Shown in pieces: positions 11,970 through 23,925 of a stretch of 64,000 bases of DNA. The notes beneath the pieces are model-generated. The model was given only the letters and a program-made list of their open reading frames with translations, did no database searches and was not told the DNA's origin. Source of the stretch: Sepioteuthis lessoniana. Taxonomy: Eukaryota > Mollusca > Cephalopoda > Myopsida > Loliginidae. Where the stretch lies: assembly GCA_963585895.1 (NCBI GenBank), contig OY757912.1, positions 80,294,154 to 80,358,153 on the forward strand, read 5' to 3'. Position numbers and translations under genes: made by a program. The stretch's first letter is position 1, and every line of letters begins with the position of its first letter.

Positions 11970-12910
11970 AAGCCTGCAGTGTAAGAATTAGTGTCCTTTG
12001 TGCCCACAAGCGTGGCATATTTTGTATTTAAATGGACAGTCTTTAAATAAATGGAATTCTCCACACCCCTAACACAGATTAATTTTGAAAAACAGTTTAT
12101 TTTTATTACCTTGAGATTTGTTCTTTATTGAATGGATATTTGAAATATCCAGTTCTTTAGTTTTTGCTGTGTCAGCTCTCAAATTTAAAATACACTGGCA
12201 TTCTTCAGCTAGACTTTGTAAAGTTATTTTTTGGTCTTGTTCCAATTTGGTAAATAGCCTTATACGCACTTCTTTTTCAGACAGTGAGGTTAATCCCTGA
12301 ATGAAAATCCAACATTTAAACATGTCTGGTGTAATTTCATTTAACTGGAACTTTTCACAGTACCTGTTAACTGTACTGGCAAAAGTCGTGTCGTCTTCGC
12401 AATCCTTTTTCATAAGGTTGAGACATTGCTAAAAAGTATTAAACAGTGAACATTGTTCCCCAAACATTTTCGTTAGTATTTGGATATTTTCTTGGAAAGT
12501 CACTTCACTGGACTGCCTCAGCAGAATAAAATTTATATATTTTCATGTTCTGCCGCCCTAACTTTGCTCAGTAAAAATCTCACTTTTTTCTCGTCGAGTC
12601 ATTCCTCACAATCTTTTTCAAAAATTGATACGTACCTTCTAAAATATGCCTCGAATGTCACTTCTGGTTTGTAAATAAATTCGCTAACTGAATTTATTAC
12701 CGACTCTTGCAAGAATATATTTAAATTTCCCAAGTCGTTTTGTTTTGAAAGACATTCGAGCAGTTTCGTAAATCTTTCTTCTTGTCGTTCAATGTTCTCA
12801 TGGAGTCTTTTTAAATCCTCTTGTCATTATATTTCCTGTTGTTTTAAATATTCTTGTCGTTTTTCTTGTTGTTTTAGGAATTCCAACATACAATTTTTAA
12901 AGTCTTCCAT
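11970..12910 (-). pseudogene. Gypsy gag, frameshifted, with CCHC knuckles
   Basis: Probable start ATG at 12910, giving MEDFKNCMLEFLKQQ and a Gln/Glu/Lys-rich, coiled-coil-like N-terminus. A capsid-like part follows (FEAYFRRYVSIFEKD; then the open piece 12413-12069). The end carries two zinc knuckles at about 11978-12060: a C-x2-C-x3-H-x4-C and a C-x2-C-x4-H-x4-C pattern. In-frame stops fall near the N-terminus, inside each knuckle and in mid-Gag, so no intact Gag can be made. Confidence 0.8.
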
Positions 12911-13008
12911 TGTCTGTCCTTGAATGTCACTGTGTAGTTCACTGTATATTCAAATCTTTGAATCCTTTTGTACCATATTCACAATTAACGGTATGTGCAA
13001 AATAGACA

Positions 13009-13417
13009 TGTAATGTTCATAACGATAGAATATATAAAGAACAGGAATCTCAAAAACACGTGACTACTTCTTGTTCAGGTACGAAACCTTTTTATTAACT
13101 TTGAGTTAAAGGTTTCGACGTAAGGAGGAGAGACACAATCTTCTATGCTGTCTTATTCATTTGGCCCCCAACTCGAGCGGCCCCCATCGGGCGCAAACTC
13201 ACCTCGCGCCTGCGAGCTCCAAAGTTGATCCTTCTCGTTTGGCGTCTAAAAACCCGACTCTTATTTTCTTCAAATTCTCACACAAACTTCCGCGTGCTTC
13301 CGGTGCGTGACGTTACCCGCACCTTGTCACCCAGTATCATCTCAGACTGTTATGACATCTGAGTGACACTTCCATCCGCCTGCATGCACCCGCGTTAACA
13401 CCTGCTTCAATGTTACA
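13009..13417 (-). mobile_element. LTR-like GC-rich block inside the gypsy leader
   Basis: About 409 bases that start TGTAACATTG and end AACATTACA on the minus strand (ends are short inverted repeats, TGTAA/TTACA). They carry AATAAA near the 3' end and are far richer in GC and CpG than the host element. This looks like a solo LTR of another element inserted between the primer site and gag. The flanking five bases (AGACA and CCCGA) do not match, so insertion is not proven. Confidence 0.45.
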
Positions 13418-13518
13418 CCCGACCAACCCATGTGCTGAGCCGAAAAGTTCTCAGCCTAACTAAACTCAAAGGCATGAACTGTTGTGAGTGTGAAATCTTC
13501 AAATCCTTCATTGCCAAC

Positions 13519-13766
13519 TGTTGTATCATGGTAAGGAAAAGATACACAGTGAAATAGAGTTAATTATTCATTAACTCAAGTGGTACAGTCAGACTAGTAT
13601 TATAAGTCTCGCATTGTTGGTATTACATCTGAAGTTGGTCGAACTACTGATCGACATCCTTCAGAGCTATCTCTCTGTTTCTCTTTCTGCTTCTCCATGC
13701 TTAAGAGACACGGTGTCTTTTATACTTCTGCGATGCCGGAAGTCATATGATACAAGCCATTATACA
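13519..13766 (-). repeat. Upstream (5') LTR of the gypsy element
   Basis: About 248 bases, the partner of 8462-8715. On the element's own strand it runs TGTATAATGG to GATACAACA and is followed by the candidate primer-binding site. Confidence 0.9.
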
Positions 13767-14843
13767 ATACTGTACTGAGTCAAAACTGGTTTAAATGTTT
13801 TAAAGGTGATAACATATCCCTTGGAATAAAGCCCAGAAATGGAAAACCATCAGTTATCAATTATGATGCTTTAAAATGCAAGGTATAGAAAAACCCAAAC
13901 ACCAGTACACAAAATCGGTTAGAAGAGCTGGTATCATTGAAAACTAATTCATGAATATTATATAAGCTTAAAAAAACTACAGGAGCTTATAAGAAGTTCC
14001 CTATGAACTCTCAATTGATTAAAAAAATGAAATTACTTTTGATAAGCTTATACATTTATAAGCCATTTGAACTTTGAATCAGCAAAGTGAATGGTAGAGA
14101 TAATATTTTATTTTAAAAAATCCATGTACATCCCACAAGACCATTTTCATGGTTACTAACTGAAAAGTGGTGCAAGAAAAACAATTCTTATCAAACTCTG
14201 TAAAACATTTAGGTAGTTATTTTGGGGAGCTTTATTCTATTCTCCAATATTTGATCTTTGGTTGGAATTGAACACACAACTATCCCATTAATTTGATTTT
14301 CAGACAAAATATTGAATAAGAATATTAGTTTAAATGAATCCTAATTAACAACTTATCTTTTTATCAAAGATTTCATATTAATACATTTTCAATCCTACAA
14401 GTAAAACCAATTGTTCTAATGAGGCCAAATACTAGTTTAGGCAGTGCAAAAAAATTAATCATAATACAACAATTCTTATCTTGGATACCAATGAATTCAC
14501 ACAGTCTTACTTCAAACTGAAATTTACCAATCAGAAAAATCTTTTGAAAACAAAATCAATAAACATAAATAAATTAGATAAGAAAAGCACATTGAATCTT
14601 TTTTAACCTCTTACATTTCATACAGGCAATGGGTTTGGATACAAGAGAGGAAAAATGCTGAAGACAACATTATATTGTTGTGATCAGTGAAAATATTTGT
14701 ATTTGTCATCTCCAATTTACTAGAATCAAAACTATGGCATATACAAAAACCTTTAAAAGACAGATTTAGGTATTCAAGGAATATTGTACCTGTAAAAATC
14801 TGATTTATAAGATCATAAAAGATATACAAGATTTACTTAATCC
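13767..14843. other. Unclassified AT-rich stretch
   Basis: No gene or repeat recognised; the minus-strand open frame at 14829-14611 shows no known domain. Confidence 0.5.
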
Positions 14844-15035
14844 CAAATCGAGTAATACCAAAGACTCAAAAAAAAATGGTATTTGATGTTGCCTTGCTTA
14901 ACACTCAGCATTATAAGGTATGGATCAAGGGTAAAGTGGAGCAATCTAGGGAAAGGAGTAGCACTCTTCCCTACACCTTGGTGCCATAGCTATTGAAAAG
15001 GGAGCCTTTGGGTCACCTTCAACTATGGACTATAT
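14844..15035 (+). mobile_element. SINE family C, 5'-truncated copy
   Basis: Matches the body of the full copy at 44286-44540 (ATACCAAAGACT, GCCTTGCTTAACACTCAG, GGGTAAAGTGGAGCAATC, CTATTGAAAAGGGAGCCTT) but lacks most of the tRNA-like head. Confidence 0.8.
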
Positions 15036-16095
15036 GGTTTCATGTATTTGTATTTAATACAAATGATTTTGAAACAGATCTATTTGATCCATAGTTGGAA
15101 CCCAATGTTGACTAATTTTTATATCTAATCTTTCACATTATGTATGAGTAAATAACTGAAGTGTAGATATAACAAAATATATATATCTAAATTTAGTATA
15201 TCCCAGTTATTTTTCATGGAGTTATGGTTCCAAGTGAAAATTTAGGAAAAAATTACTTGAAACCAATGTATTCTAGTTAGAGAACATACATACATATTTA
15301 TAGATTCATTATTAGATATTAGATAATTAGTACTGTACGTAACTTAAAAAAGAAAACTACTAGAGAAGAATGAATATTATAAGTTTTTTCACATGAGTCA
15401 AATGCTAACACTCATAAATATACAGTGATCACTTAATTCTAGAATGGAACACCATAGATAGAAACCTAGCAACCTGTCATGTTATGACAGGCCAATGGAG
15501 AGATAACAAAACAGCTGTGACCTCTTGGCATTTTTATTTTATCAGAAAATTACAACCTTGATTTAAAGCCATAATCAATCAGGATGAACACTTCAAAGAA
15601 GGATTACACCAGATTCATTAGGAATATCACATATCAACACTTGGTACCTTGAAACATAGACATTAAGAAAGAGTGATTATCTTAATATCTAGATATATTC
15701 TAAGAAGATCTATAGAGATTTTGAATAAAGGCCCAGCAGTGTTAATCTGCTTAATTTGCAGACAGAGAATGGAAGTGGTAAATATTGAGCTCTAGATGTT
15801 ATATTCAGTAATCTAAAGCTCTGTAGCAGGTAAAGGACTTTATCATCAGTTCAATATTCTTCTAATTCCTTAAATCAAGTACACAATTAAAAACCTTATC
15901 AGTCCAATACTCTGTTATAATTCCAGCAGCAGATATAGAACTTTGAAATGATTTTTTGTTCAATATTCTACCAATTGATTAGCTTTTCATACCGGACAAA
16001 AACCTGTAAAAATTTCACCATTACTTCAATGCACTAAAGAAAATAGATCACTCCTTACTATGGGTACCATATAAGCTAGTAAAACCAGTTACTTA
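15036..16095. other. Unclassified AT-rich stretch
   Basis: Nothing recognised. Confidence 0.5.
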
Positions 16096-16388
16096 AAGGG
16101 AGGTGCACTTAGCATATTGGTTATCATCTTTGGAAACGGAATCAGTAACCCAAGTTAAAATCTTGAATGAAGCTATTTGCATCTTACTTCATGCTCTTAG
16201 AAAGGCATGAACCTCTCTCCACTTCCTCCAGCTATGGGTAAATAGTAGGGCATACTGGGCCCTTTAGCCTTAGTAAGACAACAAGTCTTGGGGAAGGAAA
16301 ACTGAATTCAAACCAAATGTACTCTCCTTAAAAATATACCTTATGTCACATCTTGCTCAGGACAGAGGGGCTAGATAAATACATACTT
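16096..16388 (+). mobile_element. SINE family A copy
   Basis: tRNA-derived head (degenerate A and B boxes), then the body CAGCTATGGGTAAATAGTAG, ACAAGTCTTGG and the tail CAGAGGGGCTAGATAAATAC, shared with copies at 22.4, 24.5 and 46.6 kb. Confidence 0.8.
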
Positions 16389-16867
16389 GTAGAGAAGAAT
16401 AGCACCACACTTTTGGAAATGCCAAGAAGAAGAATTACTCAGTATAGCATTTCTGCAATCTTATAGGTCATGGTTTTAACAGAAAACTGGAACAGATTCT
16501 TTCTTTTTTTACATTTATAGCATAAAGTATTTTAGGAACAGGAGTATAATCATAAGTTTACAGTCCTTAATTATAATCCATTCGGGGTGTTGGTATGTAA
16601 ACTTGCAGGTGACATATTTTCTATAATGGGTTGCCACCTACAATGTTTCAATTATAAAAATAAATGAGCATTGATAACAGTTTATTTTGCCCAGAGCAGT
16701 ACACACTAAAGTCTTTGTTAGTTTTATATATCTCTATATATTGAGAACATTGTCATGACATCTGTAACACATAGTCCCCAGGAATTAACAATAAACACTA
16801 TTAAAATAATACATCACTTTCAAATTTTTTTTTTTTTTAATTTAATATATATATTACCAAATTCAAA

Positions 16868-17111
16868 AAAGGATTCCTCATGGAATAATGGCTAATGTGC
16901 TGGACTGCAACATCATAGTAAGTGAGTTCAAACTCAAGCCACACTTGGTTTCACTTTCAGATGAATACCCATGAGAAAGGTATGAACCCCCTTATCCCTC
17001 CAGCTATGGGTTAAATAGTACCACTAATGTCCTTCTACAAGGATGGCTTTGGTATTAAATAACCCATGAAGGTTAATATGCCATCAAATGAAGGAACCAA
17101 ACTTAACCAAA
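16868..17111 (+). mobile_element. SINE family B copy
   Basis: A tRNA-like head with B box GAGTTCAAACTC, a body (CCCTTATCCCTCCAGCTATG), and the tail GGCTTTGGTATTAAATAACC followed by GGTTAATATGCCATCAAAT. The tail is the one shared with mosaic family E. Confidence 0.8.
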
Positions 17112-17489
17112 TTCAAAACAGTGCTTCTTTTATTACACCAAAAGGGATGTTAAAACAATCAATCTTTTTAACCTGATGCTAGAGTATATGAATGTAAAGG
17201 AGATTGAAATTAAATAATACAAGAAAATTAATAAAACCTTTACATTGGCAACATTAATCATTCAGTGGTACATTACAAATAAAAATATAATTGGGTCAAA
17301 TTTACCATATTTCTTAGCATATAAGTAATATGGTTTACAAAAGTATTTGAGAGGTGCAGCTCTATGAAATACCTCCAAGCTCCAGAGCAATCAATTCAAA
17401 TTTCAGTAGATAACCTCCTAATCATAATACAATCAAATGTGATGTTGTGCAATAAATTTCTGTCTTATATACTATCAAATATTGTCTAT

Positions 17490-18300
17490 GTTTGATTTGG
17501 TTTGGCTTGATGGCATATCAACCATTGTAGGTCATTTAATGCCAAATCCTTTTTATACATATATTAAATATATGATTTCTAAACACATTTTGCAGATAAC
17601 ATTTTTAAACAAGCCTGAGCTGATTTTTTTTTCACACAGTTAAATGGTTTTACTTAATTTCAAACAATTCAATTTAAATTAAGTACAGTTTTTTGTTTAT
17701 ACACAGTTAAATGTCAAAACAGTTCTATTTCAAACAATTCAGTTTAGCATAGGTACATAGTTTAAATGTTAAATGGTTCTATTTGACCTATAGATAGGAC
17801 CCTATCAGGTGCTACCACTCCAGGCCTGAGTGGAACTGGGAGCAATGGTAATGAAGGAGTACTCTGCATTCCCCAAAGCTCCATCATTACTGAAGCCTCA
17901 CCATTAGATTGTTTAGCGTCATATCCAAGACACTCATTGGAGGAGTTTTACCTCTCTGCAGAGATGCAATCAGTATATTCTGCTGCCCCAGCTGACGGGG
18001 ACATCAGTCATTTTTTAATGTAAAAATAGTTAATTTCACACAATTCAGTTTAGCATAAGTACAAGGTTTAGTTCTATTTTACCCATAGATAGGACCCTAT
18101 CAGGTGCTATCACTCCGGGCCAGAGTGGAACTGGGAGCAATGGTTATGAAGGGGTACTCAGCATTCACCAAAGCTCCAGCATTACTGAAGCCTCACCATG
18201 AGATTATTCAGTGTCATATCCAAGACACTCATTGGAGGAGTTTTACCCCACTCCAGAGATTCAGTCAGTGTATTCTGCAGCCCCAGCCAACTGGGTCAAT
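17490..18300 (-). mobile_element. Mosaic family E copy with two 5' blocks
   Basis: Read on the minus strand, the element ends in the shared tail (17490-17550), preceded by degenerate ~40-base repeats (CACAGTTAAATGG, CAATTCAGTTTAGCATA). The conserved block occurs twice, at about 17789-18003 and 18073-18299, suggesting internal duplication. This is the only copy here with two blocks. Confidence 0.8.
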
Positions 18301-18456
18301 TGTATGTAAAGTGTAGAGTAGTAGTACATACATATCAGTCACACAACTTAGTCTCACAATAGAGTAATGAGAAATTCTATAGCTATGGTAACATGACGCA
18401 TTAACATAAGAGCAAAAATGAGAGAAAAATAGCAAGGGAGACTGCACTAATCTCCT

Positions 18457-18466
<10 letters not shown>

Positions 18467-18507
<41 letters not shown>
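18467..18507. repeat. TA microsatellite
   Basis: About 41 bases of AT dinucleotides preceded by a short CT tract. Confidence 0.95.
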
Positions 18508-18510
<3 letters not shown>

Positions 18511-20500
18511 CCTATTTCCCAGCATATGACACATGGTTTAGAATAGTATTTTGGGGGATTACTGCCCACTACAACCCTTCCAAGCTCTATAGTTGCTGAC
18601 TTCAAACTTCAGTAGAGAACCAATCCATAATATCAGCAAATGGTATGCTGTGTGAATTCAAAATGTGCATCTTATAGGCCAGGAAAAACAGTAACCAAAT
18701 CACTCATTTTAAAAAAAATGTGAAATATTTTTTCTGCTTAGATAGCATATATTCTATAAGTAAGTGAATATGTAATATGCCAGAGAAAAAAATATTTTCT
18801 TGAAAATGTCCATACTTCTGAATAAGATAAATAAAAAAAAGCAGAAATCATACTAAAATTCACTTCAATCTTATAAACATTATACAACATTTAAAATTTC
18901 AAGGGAGATAACTTAAGAAATAAATAATGAGTTATTTCCCTTGAAGACACCATTTACAAGTGTGAGTACAAATTAATTTGTAGTAGGGTAATGATTACCT
19001 TAGTAATAGATAGATAATGCTCTAGTGAATTTGATTCTCGCTGTTTGCCCTAACCATTGTCTTAAAATTTTCATAATTATATCACATGGGATTACATCTA
19101 TAATTAAAAAATACATTTAAAAACTTAAATATTGAAATTTAATGATAGTAAAGACTTAAAACATCAATTTCATACATGCCATAAGTTTTTACTGCATAGG
19201 TACACTAGTAGTTTGATTAAAAAAAATAGAATAAAATAATCAAATAGATCTTTCACTAATTTTACAAATAAAACTCTTAAGAATGTACCTTTAAGTTGTA
19301 AAACTGTAACCAGCAATTAGATAAGGTGTTAAGCAGTGTGTGAATAAGAGATAAATGTTTCTATTAACAGCTGCTTCACCCTAACTTAGAAAAAGAAAAG
19401 TTAAACGATATCAGTGGCTTAAACAGGTGATAACAAGAGCCAACAACTGTTTTTTGGAGGTTTTTGTTTGTTTGTACTCCCCAAAGTCTGGCTTTCTTTA
19501 GCTGATAGAAAATAAACATCAATCAACCGGTACTTGCATCTTTATAAGTTACCACAGAAGCTAGCATCTGTAATCCTTATAACATACCATACATATAAAG
19601 TGGGGGGGCTGTATAATTAACAACATCTAACTGCAAGAAAATACTTTAAAACTATTTCTACATTCTTTAGGTTTTTTTTAGCTAAATTTCTTTATTTTGT
19701 ATATTTTTTAGATTATTTACAATTGATCCCAATGACTGAATTATTAAAATTAATTAAGAAAATGTATTTTTAAAGAAATTTGTGAAAAAAAAAAGTAAAG
19801 TGGTGTCCTGGGTACAAAACTTCAAAAGATTTAAAATATTCTGTTAATTACCTACTTTTAATATTCGATGCAACAAACTACAGTAGATTTTTCAACCACT
19901 AAAGAACTAATCAGTGAAGTTACTTAAAAATAAAATCATACTTTTACCAAACCTTGTGATTTGATCTAAAAGAAAAAATGAATAGAATAAATTCTATAAA
20001 AAAATATATTTAAAGAAATGTGCACTACAACATTATTATGTAAAAGAAAATTGGTATAGCAACATAAAATGTGTAATATTAGTAACTTGTTATAAGACTA
20101 TTTTTTTCAAGGTCTGTTTTATTATCTTTTGGTATTTTTTATGGGTCAGGTTCTACCAGATGTGATCAAATTTTTCCAACTAAATGATATACTTGTACGA
20201 GTTAAGTTTGGTGATTAAGTCCTTTTCCAATTTCATTAGAGTGAACTAATACTACTAACCATTTTATATTAAAAAAAAATAAAATTATTCAGTGATTCTA
20301 ACTAGGAAAAATTTGACCACAAAGTAACATACTAATTTTGATAGATAGTCAATAAGTAAGTTTTCACTTAATGACTCCTGATTAACTGATTCTTATAAAA
20401 ATGTAAATTTCTTTTTCTGTTTTTACCTTTTCTAGATTTTTTTCTTGTCGAACTGATCTAGGTATTAAGATATAAAATATTCTACTTTCACCCCTCAACT
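18508..20500. other. Unclassified AT-rich stretch
   Basis: No gene recognised. A tRNA-like relic with a B-box-like GAATTTGATTCTC lies near 18980-19045 and may be a decayed SINE head. Confidence 0.45.
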
Positions 20501-20524
20501 TATGTGTTGAAATAAGTTTATAGT

Positions 20525-20950
20525 TTAATAATGAAAAAAGAAAGCAGTTCTTCCAAGCTGTAGTTGTGTCAATACTACTGTAAGGATACACCACATGAAT
20601 GCTAACAAAATACATAGAGAAAAAACTAGATGGGAAATCCACAAGAATGCTACGAGCTATCTTGAACAAATCCTGGAAACAATAGCTGTACAGCCACTTA
20701 TCTCCCATTTCAAAAACCATCCAAGTAAGACAAACAACAAATGCAGGACACTGCTGGAAAAGCTAAGATGAATTCATGAGTGACATTCTTCTATGGACCC
20801 CTATACATGGACATACCAGGCTGACCAGCAAGAACAGATTTACATCAGCTCTGTGTGGACACAGGACGTAATTTGGGAGACCTGCCAGAAGCGATGAATG
20901 ATAGGGATGGATAGAAAGAGCATCAAGAAAATCCACACTGTCAATGCGAC
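20525..20950 (+). mobile_element. Decayed RTE-type LINE tail
   Basis: The same C-terminal RTE segment as at 5276-5630, starting slightly further upstream (TTCTTCCAAGCTGTAG) and broken by stops and indels. Pieces such as RAILNKSW, GHCWKS and LLWTPIHGH are readable. It ends with GATGATGAT. Confidence 0.75.
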
Positions 20951-21129
20951 TTGATGATGATTTAGTTTTCAAAATCATCTCTTTCCTTGTCGATGCACTT
21001 AACTAAATGCTCAGACAGATTGTACATTAATTATACAATGTAAATTTCAGATAAAAATTCAGCTATTAATTGTGTCAAGCTTATTGATCCACATACATAT
21101 CCAAAGTCTTATTTCCCTCTCAAACTATA

Positions 21130-21660
21130 ATGAAATTTAGTAGAGAAGATTTTCTCACAAGTCTAGACACCTGTTCTCAGGCTCAAATCCAAACAAATAC
21201 TTATGATAAACAGATTTTAAAAAATAATCAATCACCCAATCCCAGCCAGAAGACTAGACCTAATATTAATTATCAAAAAGAAAAAACTTGCCACCTAGTG
21301 GATTTTGCCATTCCAGTGGACCATAAAATAAAAATAAAAGCAAACAAAAGAATAAAACAAATATATGGATCTTACCAGAGAGCAGAAAAAGCTATAGAAC
21401 ATGATGGCAACACCAATTATGGTTGGTGCCCTGGGAATAGTCCTCAAAAGCATGGAAAAGAAATTAGAGGAACTGGAGATCAGAGGAAGTATTAAGACCA
21501 TCCAAACCACAGGACTTTTTTAAGATCAGCCAGAATACTTAGAAGAGTCCTGGAGACCTGAGGAGACTTTCTGTCACTCAGACTTCAGATAAAATTGGAT
21601 TGGAAAACTCATAGAGTGATGATAATAATAAATAAAACAGTAACTTAAGCATAAGAGCCA
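21130..21660 (+). mobile_element. Decayed LINE reverse transcriptase 3' end
   Basis: The plus-strand frame reads CHLVDFAIPVDHKIKIKAN, then after stops LRSARILRRVLE and LSLRLQ. These are the closing phrases (DFA.P.DH, LRSARILRRVLE) of a LINE ORF2 family widespread in molluscs. It differs from the RTE tails in this window. The frame 21130-21495 is open by chance over part of it; stops at 21495 and further down show it is dead. Confidence 0.65.
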
Positions 21661-22413
21661 AGTATGATTAAAATTTTTCTGAGTAATGACAATTTTGTAA
21701 ATAAATAAGATAAAATAAAAATAATTAATGTTGCATAATTTTCTAACAGTCCTCACAGATTTATAGAGTTTTATTTTGAATTTTTTTCCTCTACAATAAA
21801 AGCAAAATACATCTTACAAGAAGAGTAGCATTAAAAATATGCTAGAAAGTGCTAAAACTTATCTCTTGTGTGCAGTCATGAGTGAAATGTTTTCGTTAAA
21901 GTGTCTTTCAAGTAAACATTTTTTTTCTACATAAGACGTAACAGGTACCCAACTAAGATCAGCACATATTTTTTCATCTAATCAGTATTCAAAAGACCAT
22001 ATATTCAAATATGCCTCAAAATGCTGGCAAGACTTCTGTAAGAATTATAAACTTAATATGCAGGAAACGATGAGAAGAATTCTCAATTTCTTACACATCC
22101 CCACTCATCAACATACACCCTATCATTATTAGTCATCATACTTCCAGCTCTATTCATATTCAAGTGATATAGACCAAAGATCTTTTTTTTTTATTACATT
22201 TGCTATTTTTGTTTTCCAAAAAAGTTTTTAAAAAATTATGAAAATTGTTGCATAAAAATAGATTGATGTGTGCAATGTGCATAACAGAAATAAAATAGAA
22301 TTTTTTTTTTAAATCAGGATGTAACAGACTAACAACCTCATGTCTCCAATCACTATTTTTTTGACATTTCTATTGAGTTACTTACATGGTTTTTCCTCTA
22401 ATTACATGAAAAA
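21661..22413. other. Unclassified AT-rich stretch
   Basis: Nothing recognised beyond poly-A/T runs. Confidence 0.5.
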
Positions 22414-22705
22414 AAAGCTTAGTTTTGGAAGCATGTTTATCATCATAGAAAATAGACATGATGACTTGAGTTCAAATCCGAACAAAGTTTGCATTTCACA
22501 TAACACTAATACTTGTGGGAAAGGTATGCATCCAATTATTCTCCCCCAGATATGGGTAAATAGTAAGACAGACTGGGCTCTTTAATCTTGGTATGGCAAC
22601 CAGTCTTGGAGAAAGAAAACTCTGAAACTAAACCTATTGAACTCTGCTTAAAAACTGACCTTGTGTCGCATCCTGCCCATGGTAGTGGGGTTGGGTAAAT
22701 ACATA
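22414..22705 (+). mobile_element. SINE family A copy
   Basis: B-box-like GAGTTCAAATCC, body ATATGGGTAAATAGTAAG, and tail GGGGTTGGGTAAATAC. Near full length. Confidence 0.85.
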
Positions 22706-23925
22706 GATGGTTTTTTAGTATTAATAATTCAAACCCATTATATTAAAACCTGGCTGTTACAGTTGCTTGCATTTCCTATTTAATAAAGCCTTTACAGCAG
22801 AATCCACAAGATGACAATTTTTTTCTTCTTGTTGAGTAAAATGATAAATAAATTGTGAAGATGGATGTGAAACTGAATTAATAAAATATGAATCTTGGAA
22901 TAGATAACATGCATAGCACAAACTCATATCAAATTGTAAAATTACATCTGTTGGCATATAAAATGCACATTTAAATTTTAAAAAAACAAAAACTATGCAA
23001 ATATTACACCCACTATGTCCAATGTACTGGTATTATGACTAGGGCACCTTGAGTGGGATATTGGTTAGCAAGCTAAGCTAGCTGAACATTGCTAATGAGC
23101 TTGATTCTCACTGGGTATTATAAATAACAACAAAAGCTCAAAATGAACACCTATAGAATGTGGATGAGTTACAGTGAGTTACTCACAAATATCGTTATAA
23201 AGTATGTATCTCATAGAGTGGCAAATACAGTACTTAGATTTTAAAGAAGGGGAATATAATTGAAAATAGATAAATCTGAGTCAAAAGGAGTTGTTTTTTT
23301 TTTTAATTTACTGCAAGTAGTAAATAATCTACATCTGTCAGGCTGGGTAACAACAAATAACAAAAAAGTTTTTCTAAAGATAGTATACACATTATGCATA
23401 TATCTATTCACAAAAGATTTAATAACCCTCAGACAGCATGTGTTGGAGAAAGAGGGCACTTTTATGAATTACAGAGCAGAAAGTTTATTTATTTATAATA
23501 ATAAATGTTTATCTTATGAAAATTTATGGGCAAAACAGATGAATTATATTTCAGCACAAATTTTAAACAGCAAAATAAAATCATTAGGTATTTTTATAGT
23601 ACTGTTTATTCTAACAAAAATGTGCATTAAAATAAAAAAATATGACTAGTAATACTCAACACTTTTAATAAATATAGACTGATTATGCAAAATAGCTATG
23701 ATAAAAAAAGAAATTATTTGAAGTATTATAGGTAAAGTAAGAAATGATTTACTAACATCGAGTATTTAATTGATTAGAATTTTGTATAAGCTAAGAAACA
23801 TCAATTTTTTTTAAATATTACAATCTTTTAATAAATCATTAGACGTAAACAACATGTTAGAGTGTCATTGATTAGCTCTTAATTTTATTGTATTCAAAAT
23901 ATAACATTCAATTTGTGCTATAGTA
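22706..23925. other. Unclassified, with a tRNA-like relic
   Basis: Mostly AT-rich and featureless. At about 23045-23125 a tRNA-like pair of boxes (TATTGGTTAGCAAGC and GAGCTTGATTCTCAC) suggests a SINE head without a recognisable body. Confidence 0.45.

Larger units (their letters stand above)
8462..13766 (-). mobile_element. Ty3/gypsy LTR retrotransposon, near full length, decayed
   Basis: A 5.3-kb element on the minus strand bounded by two similar LTRs (13519-13766 upstream, 8462-8715 downstream). Domains run in the gypsy order: Gag with zinc knuckles, protease, reverse transcriptase, RNase H, integrase. A candidate primer site (TGGCAATGAAGG) begins two bases after the upstream LTR, and a purine tract (GGTGGGGAGATGA) directly precedes the downstream LTR. 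Stops and frameshifts break every domain. The five bases outside the LTRs (TAAAC and ATACT) do not match, so no target duplication is evident. An LTR-like block (13009-13417) lies in the leader, and part of RT is duplicated (10737-11007). Confidence 0.9.

Noticed and set aside
14611..14829. Candidate further RABL2 exon on the minus strand
   Set aside because: The translation lacks the DTAGQ, NKID or SA motifs expected of the remaining GTPase exons.
18265..18534. Minus-strand frame with a run of Tyr-Ile
   Set aside because: Translation of a TA microsatellite.
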